NCBI RefSeq assembly: GCF_001515525.1
Contig: NZ_BCNQ01000022.1
Location: forward strand, 1 to 51,912
Direction: 5' to 3'
Length of the DNA: 51,912 nt
DNA from: Piscicoccus intestinalis NBRC 104926
GTDB lineage: Bacteria; Actinomycetota; Actinomycetes; Actinomycetales; Dermatophilaceae
The stretch's first letter is position 1, and every line of letters starts with the position of its first letter. Shown piece by piece: positions 8,269-16,582 of this stretch. The notes beneath the pieces are model-generated. The model saw only the letters and a list, made by a program, of their open reading frames with translations. It did no database searches and had not been told where the DNA came from. The position numbers were made by a program, and so were the translations under genes.

Positions 8269-9267
8269 GTGCCCGTGACTGATCCGTTGGCGCCCGCGCC
8301 GCCCCCGACCGCCGTCGCCGAGGAACGCAGCGCGTTGCGCGCGGTCGCGATCTTCCCGATGCTCGTGCTCGCCGCCGGGGTGATCGGCTACTTCTTCGCC
8401 GAGCCGCTCTCGGGGCTGGCCGGGTTCATCAACCCGATGCTGGGGCTCATCATGTTCGGAATGGGCCTGACCCTGCGGCTGCCGGACTTCACGCTCGTCA
8501 TCACCCGGCCGCTGCCGGTGCTGCTCGGCGTGCTCGCGCAGTACGCGGTCATGCCGCTGGCCGGTCTCGCTGTCGCGACGGCGCTGAACCTGCCCGACGA
8601 GCTGACGGTCGGCGTCGTGCTCGTCGGGTGTGTGCCCGGCGGCACCGCCAGCAACGTCGTCGCCTACCTCGCCCGTGCCGACGTGGCGCTGTCGGTGACG
8701 ATGACCTCGATCTCCACCCTGCTGGCACCGATCGTCACCCCGCTGCTCACACTTTGGCTGGTCGGCGCCCGCCTGCCGGTCGACGCCGCCGGCATGGCGG
8801 TGAGCATGGTGCAGATCGTGCTCGTGCCGGTGATCCTCGGCCTGCTCGTGCGGGCCTTCCTGCCGCGCGCCGTCGCCGCCCTGCTGCCCGTGCTGCCGTG
8901 GTTCTCGGTCGCGGCGATCTCGATCGTCGTCGCGATCGTCGTGTCGCTGTCCGCCGAGCGGCTCATCGGCGCCGGCCTCATCGTCCTCGCCGCCGTCGTG
9001 CTGCACAACGGGTTGGGTCTGCTCCTGGGCTACCTCGCGGCCCGCCTCACCGGGCAGCCCGAGCGGGTCGCGCGCACCGTGGCGATCGAGGTCGGCATGC
9101 AGAACTCCGGCCTGGCCTCCGGGCTGGCCGCGACGTTCTTCACCCCGACCGCGGCCCTGCCCGGCGCGGTGTTCTCCGTCTGGCACAACCTGTCCGGGGC
9201 GCTGCTGGCCGCCTACTTCCGCAGCCGCGACGCCCGCCGACCGGGCCCCACCGACTCCGCGACGTGA
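8269..9267 (+). CDS. Bile acid:sodium symporter (BASS) family transporter
   Basis: A membrane carrier of about 332 residues with ten predicted hydrophobic segments. Family signatures include NPMLGLIMFGMGLTLR near the N-terminus, GCVPGGTASNVVAYLARAD (the first crossover motif region) and EVGMQNSGLASGLA (the second crossover). BASS members take up organic anions such as bile acids, pantothenate or keto-acids with sodium; the substrate is unknown. GGAGAGG at 8258-8264 supports GTG 8269, with GTG 8275 as an alternative. The gene stands alone between rplI and the transaldolase-iolD operon, and its stop is 17 bp before the iol operator. Confidence 0.88.
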   Translation: MPVTDPLAPAPPPTAVAEERSALRAVAIFPMLVLAAGVIGYFFAEPLSGLAGFINPMLGLIMFGMGLTLRLPDFTLVITRPLPVLLGVLAQYAVMPLAGLAVATALNLPDELTVGVVLVGCVPGGTASNVVAYLARADVALSVTMTSISTLLAPIVTPLLTLWLVGARLPVDAAGMAVSMVQIVLVPVILGLLVRAFLPRAVAALLPVLPWFSVAAISIVVAIVVSLSAERLIGAGLIVLAAVVLHNGLGLLLGYLAARLTGQPERVARTVAIEVGMQNSGLASGLAATFFTPTAALPGAVFSVWHNLSGALLAAYFRSRDARRPGPTDSAT

Positions 9268-9283
9268 CCGCCAGCCCGGGGAC

Positions 9284-9330
9284 TTTGTAAAGACATTTGG
9301 TTGACAGGTCGAACGCCCTAGCGGTTGAAT
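9284..9330 (+). promoter_or_regulatory. iol operator and promoter for the transaldolase-iolD operon
   Basis: The inverted repeat TTTGT-AAAG-ACATT (9284-9297) is followed 3 nt later by TTGACA (-35, 9301-9306) and, after 18 nt, by TTGAAT (-10, 9325-9330). The 17-mer GACTTTGTAAAGACATT at 9281-9297 recurs with one change, on the other strand, before iolC (18583-18599). The site is suited to repression by a GntR-type inositol regulator. Confidence 0.7.
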
Positions 9331-9371
9331 GGATCGCGAAGCCACCCCAACTGCCTCATCGCGGAGGAACC

Positions 9372-10457
9372 ATGACCGTCACCGCCAGCCGCACCGAAAA
9401 GCCGCTGAACACGATGACCGAGACGACGGGCACCGTCCTGTGGAACGACTCGGCCGACCCGGCCGAGTTGAAGCAGTCCATCGAGTTCGGCGCCGTCGGT
9501 GCGACCTGCAACCCGGTGATCGCGCTGGCCTGCATCAAGGCCGACCTGCCGCGCTGGACCGCCCGCATCAAGGAGCTCGCCGCCGAGTTCCCCACCGCCG
9601 GTGAGTCCGAGATCGGCTGGAAGGTCGTCGAGGAAGTCTCCATCGACGCGGCCAAGCTGCTCGAGCCCGCCTTCGAGAAGTACCACGGCGTCAACGGGCG
9701 GCTCTCGATGCAGACCGACCCGCGCTTCCACCGCGACGCCGAGGCCCTCGCCGACCAGGCCGAGTACTTCAGCGGCCTCGCGGAGAACATCATCGTCAAG
9801 GTGCCGGCCACGCAGGTCGGCATCAAGGCCATCGAAGAGGCCGCCTACCGCGGCGTCACGATGAACGTCACCGTCTCCTTCACCGTGCCGCAGGCCGTCG
9901 AGGCCGGCGAGGCGATCGAGCGCGGCCTCAAGCGCCGCGAGGCCGAGGGCAAGCCGGTGGAGAACTCCGGTCACGTCGTCACGATCATGTGTGGCCGCCT
10001 CGACGACTGGATGAAGGAGTGCTACAAGCGCGAGGGTCACGTGTTCGACCCGGGCTACCTGGAGTGGGCCGGCGTCGCGGCCTTCAAGAAGGCGTACGGC
10101 ATCTTCAAGGAGCGCGGCCTGCGCTCTCGCCTGCTGTCGGCCGCCTACCGCAACGGTCTGCAGTGGACCGAGTTCGTCGGCGGCGACGTGGTGCTCTCCC
10201 CGCCGTTCGCGTGGCAGCAGAAGTTCCAGGCCAGCGGCGTCGACCCGACCCCGCGCATGGACATCCCGGTCGACCAGACGATCATCGACACCCTGTACGA
10301 GAAGATCCCCGACTTCCGTAAGGCCTACGACGTCGACGGCATGACGCCCGCGCAGTTCGACGACTTCGGCGCCACCCGCAAGACGCTGCGGCAGTTCCTG
10401 CAGGCGGACGCGGACCTCGACGCCCTGGTGCGCGACATCCTCGTTCCCGCGCCCTGA
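9372..10457 (+). CDS. Transaldolase-family protein of the inositol regulon
   Basis: A 361-residue (beta/alpha)8 aldolase of the transaldolase family. Visible features are GATCNPVIAL near the N-terminus (the TNPS-like strand), a substrate-barrel aspartate in WNDSAD, the Schiff-base lysine in IIVKVPAT (Lys143) and TMNVTVSFTV. It is longer than fructose-6-phosphate aldolases and differs from canonical transaldolases, so its substrate could be an inositol-derived or pentose phosphate. The ATG at 9372 has GGAGGA 5 nt upstream. It is 51 nt ahead of iolD and shares its promoter, which carries the regulon operator. The pathway role is inferred from this context. Confidence 0.8.
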   Translation: MTVTASRTEKPLNTMTETTGTVLWNDSADPAELKQSIEFGAVGATCNPVIALACIKADLPRWTARIKELAAEFPTAGESEIGWKVVEEVSIDAAKLLEPAFEKYHGVNGRLSMQTDPRFHRDAEALADQAEYFSGLAENIIVKVPATQVGIKAIEEAAYRGVTMNVTVSFTVPQAVEAGEAIERGLKRREAEGKPVENSGHVVTIMCGRLDDWMKECYKREGHVFDPGYLEWAGVAAFKKAYGIFKERGLRSRLLSAAYRNGLQWTEFVGGDVVLSPPFAWQQKFQASGVDPTPRMDIPVDQTIIDTLYEKIPDFRKAYDVDGMTPAQFDDFGATRKTLRQFLQADADLDALVRDILVPAP

Positions 10458-10508
10458 GCCGGCGTACCGATCTCATCTCTACCGCGGCAACTTCAAGGAG
10501 ATATGACG

Positions 10509-12458
10509 ATGACGTCATCCGGTAGTCGGACCGTCCGGCTCACCGTGGCCCAGGCCCTCGTGCGCTTCCTCGCGGCCCAGTACAGCGAGCGCGACGGCGT
10601 CGAACGGCGCCTCGTGCCCGGCATCTTCGGCATCTTCGGCCACGGCAACGTGGCCGGTGTCGGGCAGGCCCTGCTGCAGGCCCAGGTGCAGGCCGAGGAG
10701 TCGGGCGGCGGAGACAGCGTGACCGCCCGCCCGGTCACCGACCCCGCGTCGGGCGAACTGCCCTACTACATGGCCCGCAACGAGCAGGGCGCCGTCAACG
10801 CGGCGGCCGCCTTCGCCAAGACGACCAACCGGCTCCAGGCGCTCGCGGTCACGGCCTCCATCGGTCCCGGGTCGACGAACATGATCACCGGCGCGGCGCT
10901 GGCGACGACCAACCGGCTGCCGGTGCTGCTGCTGCCGAGCGACATCTTCGCGACCCGCTACCCCGACCCGGTGCTGCAGCAGCTGGAGGACCCGCGCACC
11001 CTGGACATCAGCGTCAACGACGCGTTCAAGCCGGTCTCGCGCTACTGGGACCGCATCAACCGCCCCGAGCAGCTCGTGCCGAGTGCGCTCGCGGCGATGC
11101 GGGTGCTCGCCGACCCGGCCGAGACCGGCGCCGTGACGATCTGCCTCCCGCAGGACGTGCAGGCCGAGGCGTTCGACTGGCCGGAGGAGTTCTTCCGCAA
11201 GCGGGTGTGGCACGTCGCGCGACCCGTGCCGGAGCCCGCGGCGCTCGACCGAGCCCTGGCGGTCATCGCGTCGGCCAAGAAGCCGCTGGTCGTCGCGGGT
11301 GGCGGCGTCATCTACTCCGGCGCGAGCGAGGCGTTGCGCGAGTTCGCGACTGCGACCGGCATTCCGGTCGCCGACACCCAGGCCGGCAAGGGCGCGATCA
11401 ACTGGGACCACCGCTGCGCCGTCGGCGGCGTTGGTTCCACGGGAAACAGTGCCGCGAACACGCTGGCGCGCGAGGCCGACGTCGTCATCGGGATCGGCAC
11501 CCGCTACAGCGACTTCACGACCGCGAGCCACACGATCTTCGCCAACCCGGACGTGCGGTTCGTCAACGTCAACGTGGTGCCGTTCGATGCCGCCAAGCAC
11601 TCGGCGACGATGCTCGTGGCCGACGCCGGGGAGGCGCTGAGCGCCCTGCAGGCCGGGCTCGACGGCTTCCGCGTCGAGGAGTCCTACGCGCAACGCGCCG
11701 TCGACCTCGACGCCGAATGGCAGAAGGTCGTCGACGAGTGCTACCACCGCGACCAGACCCCCCTGCCCGCGCAGACCGAGGTGTTCGGCGCCCTCAACGA
11801 ACTCATGGGCGAGGACGACGTGGTCATCAACGCCGCCGGCTCCATGCCGGGTGACCTGCAGTGCCTGTGGCGGGCGAGCACCCCGGAGCAGTACCACCTG
11901 GAGTACGCCTACTCCTGCATGGGTTACGAGATCCCGGCGGCCATGGGCGTGCGGATGGCCAAGGGCGAGCAGGGGCAGGTCGTCGCGATCGTCGGAGACG
12001 GCACGTACCAGATGCTGCCGATGGAGATCGCCACGATCGTCGCCGAGCGGCTCAAGGTGATCTTCGTGCTGCTGCAGAACCACGGCTTCGCCTCGATCGG
12101 GGCGCTGAGCGAGTCGCGCGGCAGCCAGCGGTTCGGCACCAAGTACCGGATGCGCAACGAGCAGACCGGCCGCCTCGACGGCGAGAACATCCCGTTCGAC
12201 CTCGCCGCGAACGCCGCGAGCTGGGGCGCCCAGGTGCTGACCTGCCACGGCATGGACGAGTTCCGCGAGAACTACCGCAGGGCCGAAGGGATGGACGGCC
12301 CGGTCGTGCTCTACATCGAGACCGACCTGTACGGCCCCAACCCGCCCGGCAGCGCGTGGTGGGACGTGCCCGTCTCCCAGGTCAGCGAGCTGGAGAGCAC
12401 GCAACTGGCGAGTAAGGAGTACGAGGAGGAGAAGGCCGCCCAGCGGCACTACCTCTGA
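10509..12458 (+). CDS. iolD: 3D-(3,5/4)-trihydroxycyclohexane-1,2-dione acylhydrolase
   Basis: A thiamine-diphosphate enzyme that opens the ring of the inositol catabolite THcHDO to give 5-deoxy-glucuronate. About 649 residues, with the three domains of the ThDP family. The N-terminal Pyr domain has GIFGIFGHGNVAG and the catalytic Glu in ARNEQGAVNAAAAFAK. The central domain has AGGGVIYSGAS. The PP domain has GDGTYQM near residue 496 followed by QNHG, which binds Mg-ThDP. Two ATGs are possible; AAGGAG at 10495-10500 is 8 nt before 10509 but only 2 nt before 10503, so I prefer 10509. It is second in the operon after the transaldolase-family gene and about 6 kb from the rest of the iol genes. 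Confidence 0.95.
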   Translation: MTSSGSRTVRLTVAQALVRFLAAQYSERDGVERRLVPGIFGIFGHGNVAGVGQALLQAQVQAEESGGGDSVTARPVTDPASGELPYYMARNEQGAVNAAAAFAKTTNRLQALAVTASIGPGSTNMITGAALATTNRLPVLLLPSDIFATRYPDPVLQQLEDPRTLDISVNDAFKPVSRYWDRINRPEQLVPSALAAMRVLADPAETGAVTICLPQDVQAEAFDWPEEFFRKRVWHVARPVPEPAALDRALAVIASAKKPLVVAGGGVIYSGASEALREFATATGIPVADTQAGKGAINWDHRCAVGGVGSTGNSAANTLAREADVVIGIGTRYSDFTTASHTIFANPDVRFVNVNVVPFDAAKHSATMLVADAGEALSALQAGLDGFRVEESYAQRAVDLDAEWQKVVDECYHRDQTPLPAQTEVFGALNELMGEDDVVINAAGSMPGDLQCLWRASTPEQYHLEYAYSCMGYEIPAAMGVRMAKGEQGQVVAIVGDGTYQMLPMEIATIVAERLKVIFVLLQNHGFASIGALSESRGSQRFGTKYRMRNEQTGRLDGENIPFDLAANAASWGAQVLTCHGMDEFRENYRRAEGMDGPVVLYIETDLYGPNPPGSAWWDVPVSQVSELESTQLASKEYEEEKAAQRHYL

Positions 12459-12475
12459 GGTTCCACGCCGCAGAC

Positions 12476-12509
12476 GGAGCCGGTCGCGCCTGGGTGCGCG
12501 ACCGGCTCC
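12476..12509 (+). terminator. Hairpin terminator after iolD
   Basis: Perfect 14-bp arms GGAGCCGGTCGCGC (12476-12489) and GCGCGACCGGCTCC (12496-12509) with a 6-nt loop, 17 nt after the iolD stop. Confidence 0.85.
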
Positions 12510-12577
12510 GCGCGTTCGCGTGACCTAAGCTCGCCTGCGGCCGCAACACGGGCGGGAGCCGCAGAAGGGAGGATGAC

Positions 12578-13387
12578 ATGGGTGTGGACGCGCTCGGTTA
12601 CGTCGCGCTGGCCCTCGCGGCCGTGCTCATCGGCTTCTCCAAGACCGCGATCGGTGGGGCAGCGACGGTCTCCATCGTGTTGTTCGCCTCGGTGCTGCCG
12701 ACGCGGGAGTCGACGGGTGTCATGCTCGTGCTGCTCATGGTCGGCGACGCGACCGCCGTGTGGACGTACCGGCGGCACGGCGACTGGGCGCTGATCCGCC
12801 GGCTCATGCTGCCGGTGCTCGTCGGCGTCGTCGTCGGCGCGGTCTTCCTCGGTTTCGCGCCGGTGGCGCTGCTCAAGCCCGTCATCGGCGGCATCGTCGT
12901 GGCCATGTCGCTGCTGCAGGCCTGGCGCATGTGGCTGGCCGGCCGCGACGCCCGTCGCCTTCGCGAGGCGACCGGGTCGAGGGAGCCGGCCGCGCCAGTG
13001 GCGCAGCCCAGCGGCGCCCGGTCCGCGCTCGCGTCGGCGCTGGGCTCGGCGGGCTTCGGCTGGTTGGCCGGTTTCACGACGATGGTCGCCAACGCCGGTG
13101 GGCCGGTGATGACGCTCTACCTGCTGCGGCGTGATCTCGAGGTGACGAGGTTCGTCGGCACCCTCGCGTGGTTCTTCGCGGCCGTGAACCTCACGAAGCT
13201 CCCGTTCAGCATCGGCCTGGGGCTCGTGCGCCCGCAGCGGCTGCTGCTGTGCCTGGCCCTCGTGCCGGCCGTGCTGCTCGGCGCCGTGCTCGGCCGGTGG
13301 CTGATCTCCCGGATCTCCAAGGACGTCTTCGAGAAGGTCGTGCTCGTCGTCGCCGGGCTCTCCGGAGCCTGGCTCATGGTGTCGTGA
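12578..13387 (+). CDS. TSUP family (TauE/SafE) sulfite/organosulfur exporter
   Basis: A 269-residue membrane protein with about eight hydrophobic segments in two repeated halves. Family features include GFSKTAIGGAATVSIVLFA near the N-terminus and AGFTTMVANAGGPVMTLYLLRR opening the second half. TSUP proteins move sulfite, sulfonates or related anions; no neighbouring sulfur gene tells which. A cytoplasmic basic loop lies between the halves. GGGAGG precedes the ATG at 12578 by 6 nt. It is convergent with the MFS gene, with 4 nt between the two stops. Confidence 0.88.
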   Translation: MGVDALGYVALALAAVLIGFSKTAIGGAATVSIVLFASVLPTRESTGVMLVLLMVGDATAVWTYRRHGDWALIRRLMLPVLVGVVVGAVFLGFAPVALLKPVIGGIVVAMSLLQAWRMWLAGRDARRLREATGSREPAAPVAQPSGARSALASALGSAGFGWLAGFTTMVANAGGPVMTLYLLRRDLEVTRFVGTLAWFFAAVNLTKLPFSIGLGLVRPQRLLLCLALVPAVLLGAVLGRWLISRISKDVFEKVVLVVAGLSGAWLMVS

Positions 13388-13391
13388 CGCG

Positions 13392-14647
13392 TCAGTGCGT
13401 GACGCCCGGCGCCTGTGCGGCATCGATCGCGACGCCGGCGCTCGAGCTGCGCCGCCCGAGCCGCACCGCGACGCCGACGACCAGGGAGAGGGCGCCGATG
13501 GCGGCGATGGCCGGCCCGAGTCCGCCGAACGCGGCGCCGAGGGCGATGACGACGATCGGGCTGGCGAAGTTGCCGAGGAAGCTCGCGGAGGTCCACAGCC
13601 CGGTGCCGCGACCGCGCTGCTCGTAGGTCAGCGGCGTCAGCGCCCAGGTCAGCAGCGCGGGCAGCAGCAGTCCGTTGCCGAGCCCGGTGAGCACCGCGGA
13701 CCCGATGACCAGCGGCAGCGCCTGCGAGAGGCCGAGGGCGACGAGCCCGATCCCGGAGAGCACGAACCCCAGCGGCACGGTGACCGCCGGTCCGCGCGGG
13801 GCGAGCCGGGTGAACGCGAACGCGCCGGTGGCCGTGCCGAGCGAGGCGATCGCGCTGACCATGCCGATCGTCGCCGGGTTCGACAGGCCGAGGCTGTCGA
13901 GCTTGTACGACAGTTGCACGATGAGCACGTAGAACACGAGGCCGCCGAGGAAGGTGACGAGCACCGGGGCGATGATCCGGCGCCACGGGATCGGCACGAG
14001 GTGGTCGGTCGACTCGACCTGGTGCGCCGGCTGCCACAGGAAGGCCGCGACGAGCACGGCGAGCACGAGCGCCACGGCGTACAGCACGAACGGCACCCGC
14101 CAGTGCTGGGCGCCGAGCGCCCCGCCGAGACCGAACAGCACGGTGGCCGCGATCGTCGTCGCCATCACCTGGTAGCCGAAGTAGCGCTCGCGCTGTCGGC
14201 CGTGGAAGTAGTCGGCGAGCATCGTCGTGCAGCACGTCATGATCGCGGCCTCGGCGAGGCCGACGATGACCCGACTGCCGACGATGAGCGGCAGGGTCGG
14301 CAGGTACAGCGGCGCCGTGCCCGCGATCGCGTAGACCACGAGCGAGCCGACGAGGAGCCGCTTGCGGCCGACGCGGTCGACGACGCGGCCGGCGATCAGG
14401 GCCGTGAGACCGACCATGAGCGCCGGAACGGTGACGACCATCGGCGTCAGCGCGGACACCCCGGGGTGTCGGCGAACGCCTGCTGGATCCGCGGCAGGTT
14501 GGGCGACATGAGCACGGCCGCGAGCACGGCCATGCACGCGCACGCCAGCAGAATCCCGCCCTGCAGGGCGCCGGCCGGCCGGCCGGTACGGGGATCGGTG
14601 GCCACCTGAGAGTCGAGATCGGGCTCGGTGGCAGGGGATGACGACAT
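13392..14647 (-). pseudogene. MFS transporter interrupted by a single-base frameshift
   Basis: Two frames together make one major facilitator protein of about 418 residues. The first runs from the ATG at 14647 (AGGAG 6 nt upstream) through MSSSPATEPDL and a first helix to MSPNLPRIQQAFADTPG. The second continues VSALTPMVVTVPALMVG with GRVVDRVGRKRLL, the loop 2-3 MFS motif, and ten more helices. The break is at 14459-14466, in CCCCGGGG, at the centre of the 16-bp palindrome GACACCCCGGGGTGTC. One added base would restore the frame. Either a base was lost in nature or the assembly dropped one. Without repair the second frame lacks a good start. It resembles multidrug/aromatic-acid MFS exporters; the substrate is unknown. 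Confidence 0.75.
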
Positions 14648-14765
14648 CGGCACTCCTCGCGCACGACTGGCCGGCGCGTGCGGAGACGATGCCGGAAACG
14701 AACGGTTTCGACGAAGTGTGAACGCACCGCACGTGTGGGCGGAAGAGACAGTCACCGATGCCAGC

Positions 14766-14810
14766 TATCCATCACGTGGATAACGACACCCTCAGAACGC
14801 CATTCACGTG
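14766..14810. promoter_or_regulatory. Inverted repeat and paired CACGTG boxes upstream of the MFS gene
   Basis: TATCCA-TCACG-TGGATA (14766-14782) is a perfect 6-bp inverted repeat. A second ATTCACGTGAT lies at 14802-14812, so two CACGTG cores sit 32 bp apart. They are on the promoter side of the MFS gene and are candidate regulator sites. Nothing else is seen in 14648-14843. Confidence 0.3.
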
Positions 14811-14843
14811 ATATCAGCGGCTACACGAGAGTCCGCGGGCCGC

Positions 14844-15407
14844 TCACGAAGCACGGTCTCCGCCTCGCCGGTACCACGGCCGGATGTCGCCGGCGGGTCG
14901 GTGCACGTCGACGAGGAGCGCCGGGTCGACATCCCGACCCGGGCGCAACAGGCTGATGACCCCGGTCGACTCGAAGATGCCGTAGGCCACCTCGTCGACG
15001 TGCCGGAATCCGCGCTCGCGCAGGGCGGCCGCGACCTCGGACTGGCTCAGATGCGCGCGCCGCAGCCCCGCGTCGAGCAGCTGGCCGTCGGCGATGATGA
15101 GGATCGGCGCGGGCGTCAGCCACGCGTCGAAGCGCCGGATCGTTCGCAACCGGCCGACCACGACCTCCAGCACGAGCAGGGTGCCCAGGCCGACGACACC
15201 GGCCGCCAGCACCGGCGTGTTCCCGAGGATGACGCGGCCCGCCACGGCGCCCAGCATGAGCGTGACGACGAGGTCGAAGGTGGTCATGCGCGCCAGCACG
15301 CGAGCCCCGAACAGCCGCACCATGACCAGGAACGCCGCGTACATCCCCACGGCGGAGAGCACGACGTCCAGGGCTTGTTCGGCGGTGATTCCCAAGGTGG
15401 CGAGCAT
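14844..15407 (-). CDS. DUF421 (YetF-like) membrane protein
   Basis: A 187-residue protein with three N-terminal hydrophobic segments and the family motif MTTFDLVVTLMLGAVAGRVIL near residue 40. A soluble domain follows with GRLRTIRRFDAWLTPAPILIIADG and LRERGFRHVDEVAYGIFESTGVISLL, matching the YetF/YkjA C-terminal fold. The function of the family is poorly known; in Bacillus related proteins are in the spore or membrane. The C-terminus HRPAGDIRPWYRRGG is basic. A weak purine stretch precedes the ATG at 15407. It is monocistronic or follows the MDR gene, with 40 nt between them. Confidence 0.85.
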   Translation of the reverse strand: MLATLGITAEQALDVVLSAVGMYAAFLVMVRLFGARVLARMTTFDLVVTLMLGAVAGRVILGNTPVLAAGVVGLGTLLVLEVVVGRLRTIRRFDAWLTPAPILIIADGQLLDAGLRRAHLSQSEVAAALRERGFRHVDEVAYGIFESTGVISLLRPGRDVDPALLVDVHRPAGDIRPWYRRGGDRAS

Positions 15408-15447
15408 GCCCCGAAGAATGGCACCCGCGCGGCGCCGCGACCAGCGC

Positions 15448-16458
15448 TCAGGCTCCGGCGGGCGGGTCGAGCAGCACCTTCAGGCGCCCGGTCGCGGGCC
15501 GAAGGTGCAGTTCGAACGCCTCCTCGATGCGGTCGAGGGGAAAGCGGTGGGTGACCCCGACCTCGTACAGCGCGGGATGCGTGCGCAGATGCTCCAGGGC
15601 GTCGGTCAGATGAGGGCGCCACCGGCGGGCGGTGCCGGCCGAGAGCGTGGCGTTCTTGCGCAGGAACGCCCACATCGGGAAGACGACGTGCGACTCGGGC
15701 AGGCCGTAGGCCACGATGTGCCCGAACGTCGCCAGCACGCGGACGGCGGCATCGAGCACCTCCTGATCGTGGCCGATGGCGTCGACGACGAGGTCGTAGC
15801 CCGGCTCGGGCCGCTCGCCGGGCGTGGTGCCCGGCGCCCCCGGCGTCAGGCCGGTGGTCGCCGGCCGCGACCGCGCCCACTGCGCCGCGTCGCCGACGAC
15901 GACCTCGTCGAGACCGAAGACGCCGGCCACGTCCGCGCGGTCGACCCGGTCGAGCCCCGTCACGTGCCACCCGCGGTCGTGCAGCAGATGCGTGAACAAC
16001 AGCCCCTGGGGTCCGAGGCCGAGCACGAGGGCCCGGCCCGGCCGGCGGGCGGGCACCTGGTCGAGGGCGCTGAGCACCGTCGCCAGTGGCTGGGCGGTGA
16101 TCGCCGCGGCGTCGTCGAGGTCGTCCGGCACCAGCGCCATGTTCGAGCCGGAGTTGACGACGTGCTCGAACAGGCCGGCGTGTCCACGCACCGCCCCGAC
16201 GACCCGGGAACCCACCGGCAGCTGCGGGTCACGCGACTCCCGCACGATCCCGACGAGCTCGTGCATCGACGTGCCGACCCGCCCGAACATCGGCTCGCCG
16301 ACCGCATCCCGCCCGAGGAACTTGGGGCTGTCGCTGCCGCACAGCGCCCCGAGCCGGTAGCTGACGACGACCTGACCGTCGCTCATGCCCGCCGGATCGG
16401 GCTCCGGGACCTGCACCATCTCGTACCGGCGCGGGGCCGGCTGCCGGAACGCCCACAT
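15448..16458 (-). CDS. Zinc-independent MDR-type alcohol/sugar dehydrogenase
   Basis: A 336-residue medium-chain dehydrogenase/reductase. The N-terminal GroES-like half has GALCGSDSPKFLG, where Cys stands at the usual catalytic-zinc position. The normal GHE motif is replaced by MHELVGIV, and the structural zinc cysteines are absent. The Rossmann half has VLGLGPQGLLFTHLLHDRGW and an acidic residue ending strand 2 in GLDRVDR, pointing to NAD. It may act on a sugar or polyol, or in an L-threonine/sorbitol dehydrogenase-like role, but the zinc site looks incomplete. AGGAGG sits 7 nt before the ATG at 16458. The ino1 gene lies 124 nt upstream on the same strand; a 15-bp direct duplication occupies part of that gap. 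Confidence 0.75.
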   Translation of the reverse strand: MWAFRQPAPRRYEMVQVPEPDPAGMSDGQVVVSYRLGALCGSDSPKFLGRDAVGEPMFGRVGTSMHELVGIVRESRDPQLPVGSRVVGAVRGHAGLFEHVVNSGSNMALVPDDLDDAAAITAQPLATVLSALDQVPARRPGRALVLGLGPQGLLFTHLLHDRGWHVTGLDRVDRADVAGVFGLDEVVVGDAAQWARSRPATTGLTPGAPGTTPGERPEPGYDLVVDAIGHDQEVLDAAVRVLATFGHIVAYGLPESHVVFPMWAFLRKNATLSAGTARRWRPHLTDALEHLRTHPALYEVGVTHRFPLDRIEEAFELHLRPATGRLKVLLDPPAGA

Positions 16459-16582
16459 CGCGTGCCTCCTCGAACGATCGCCGGATCGGGCGGACCCGAG
16501 GCCCGTCCCGCACCATCCACTCTGGCAGCCGCGCCGAGCCAGACGGGCCGAGCCAGACGGGCCGTTACGCCGGGGCGCTCGC

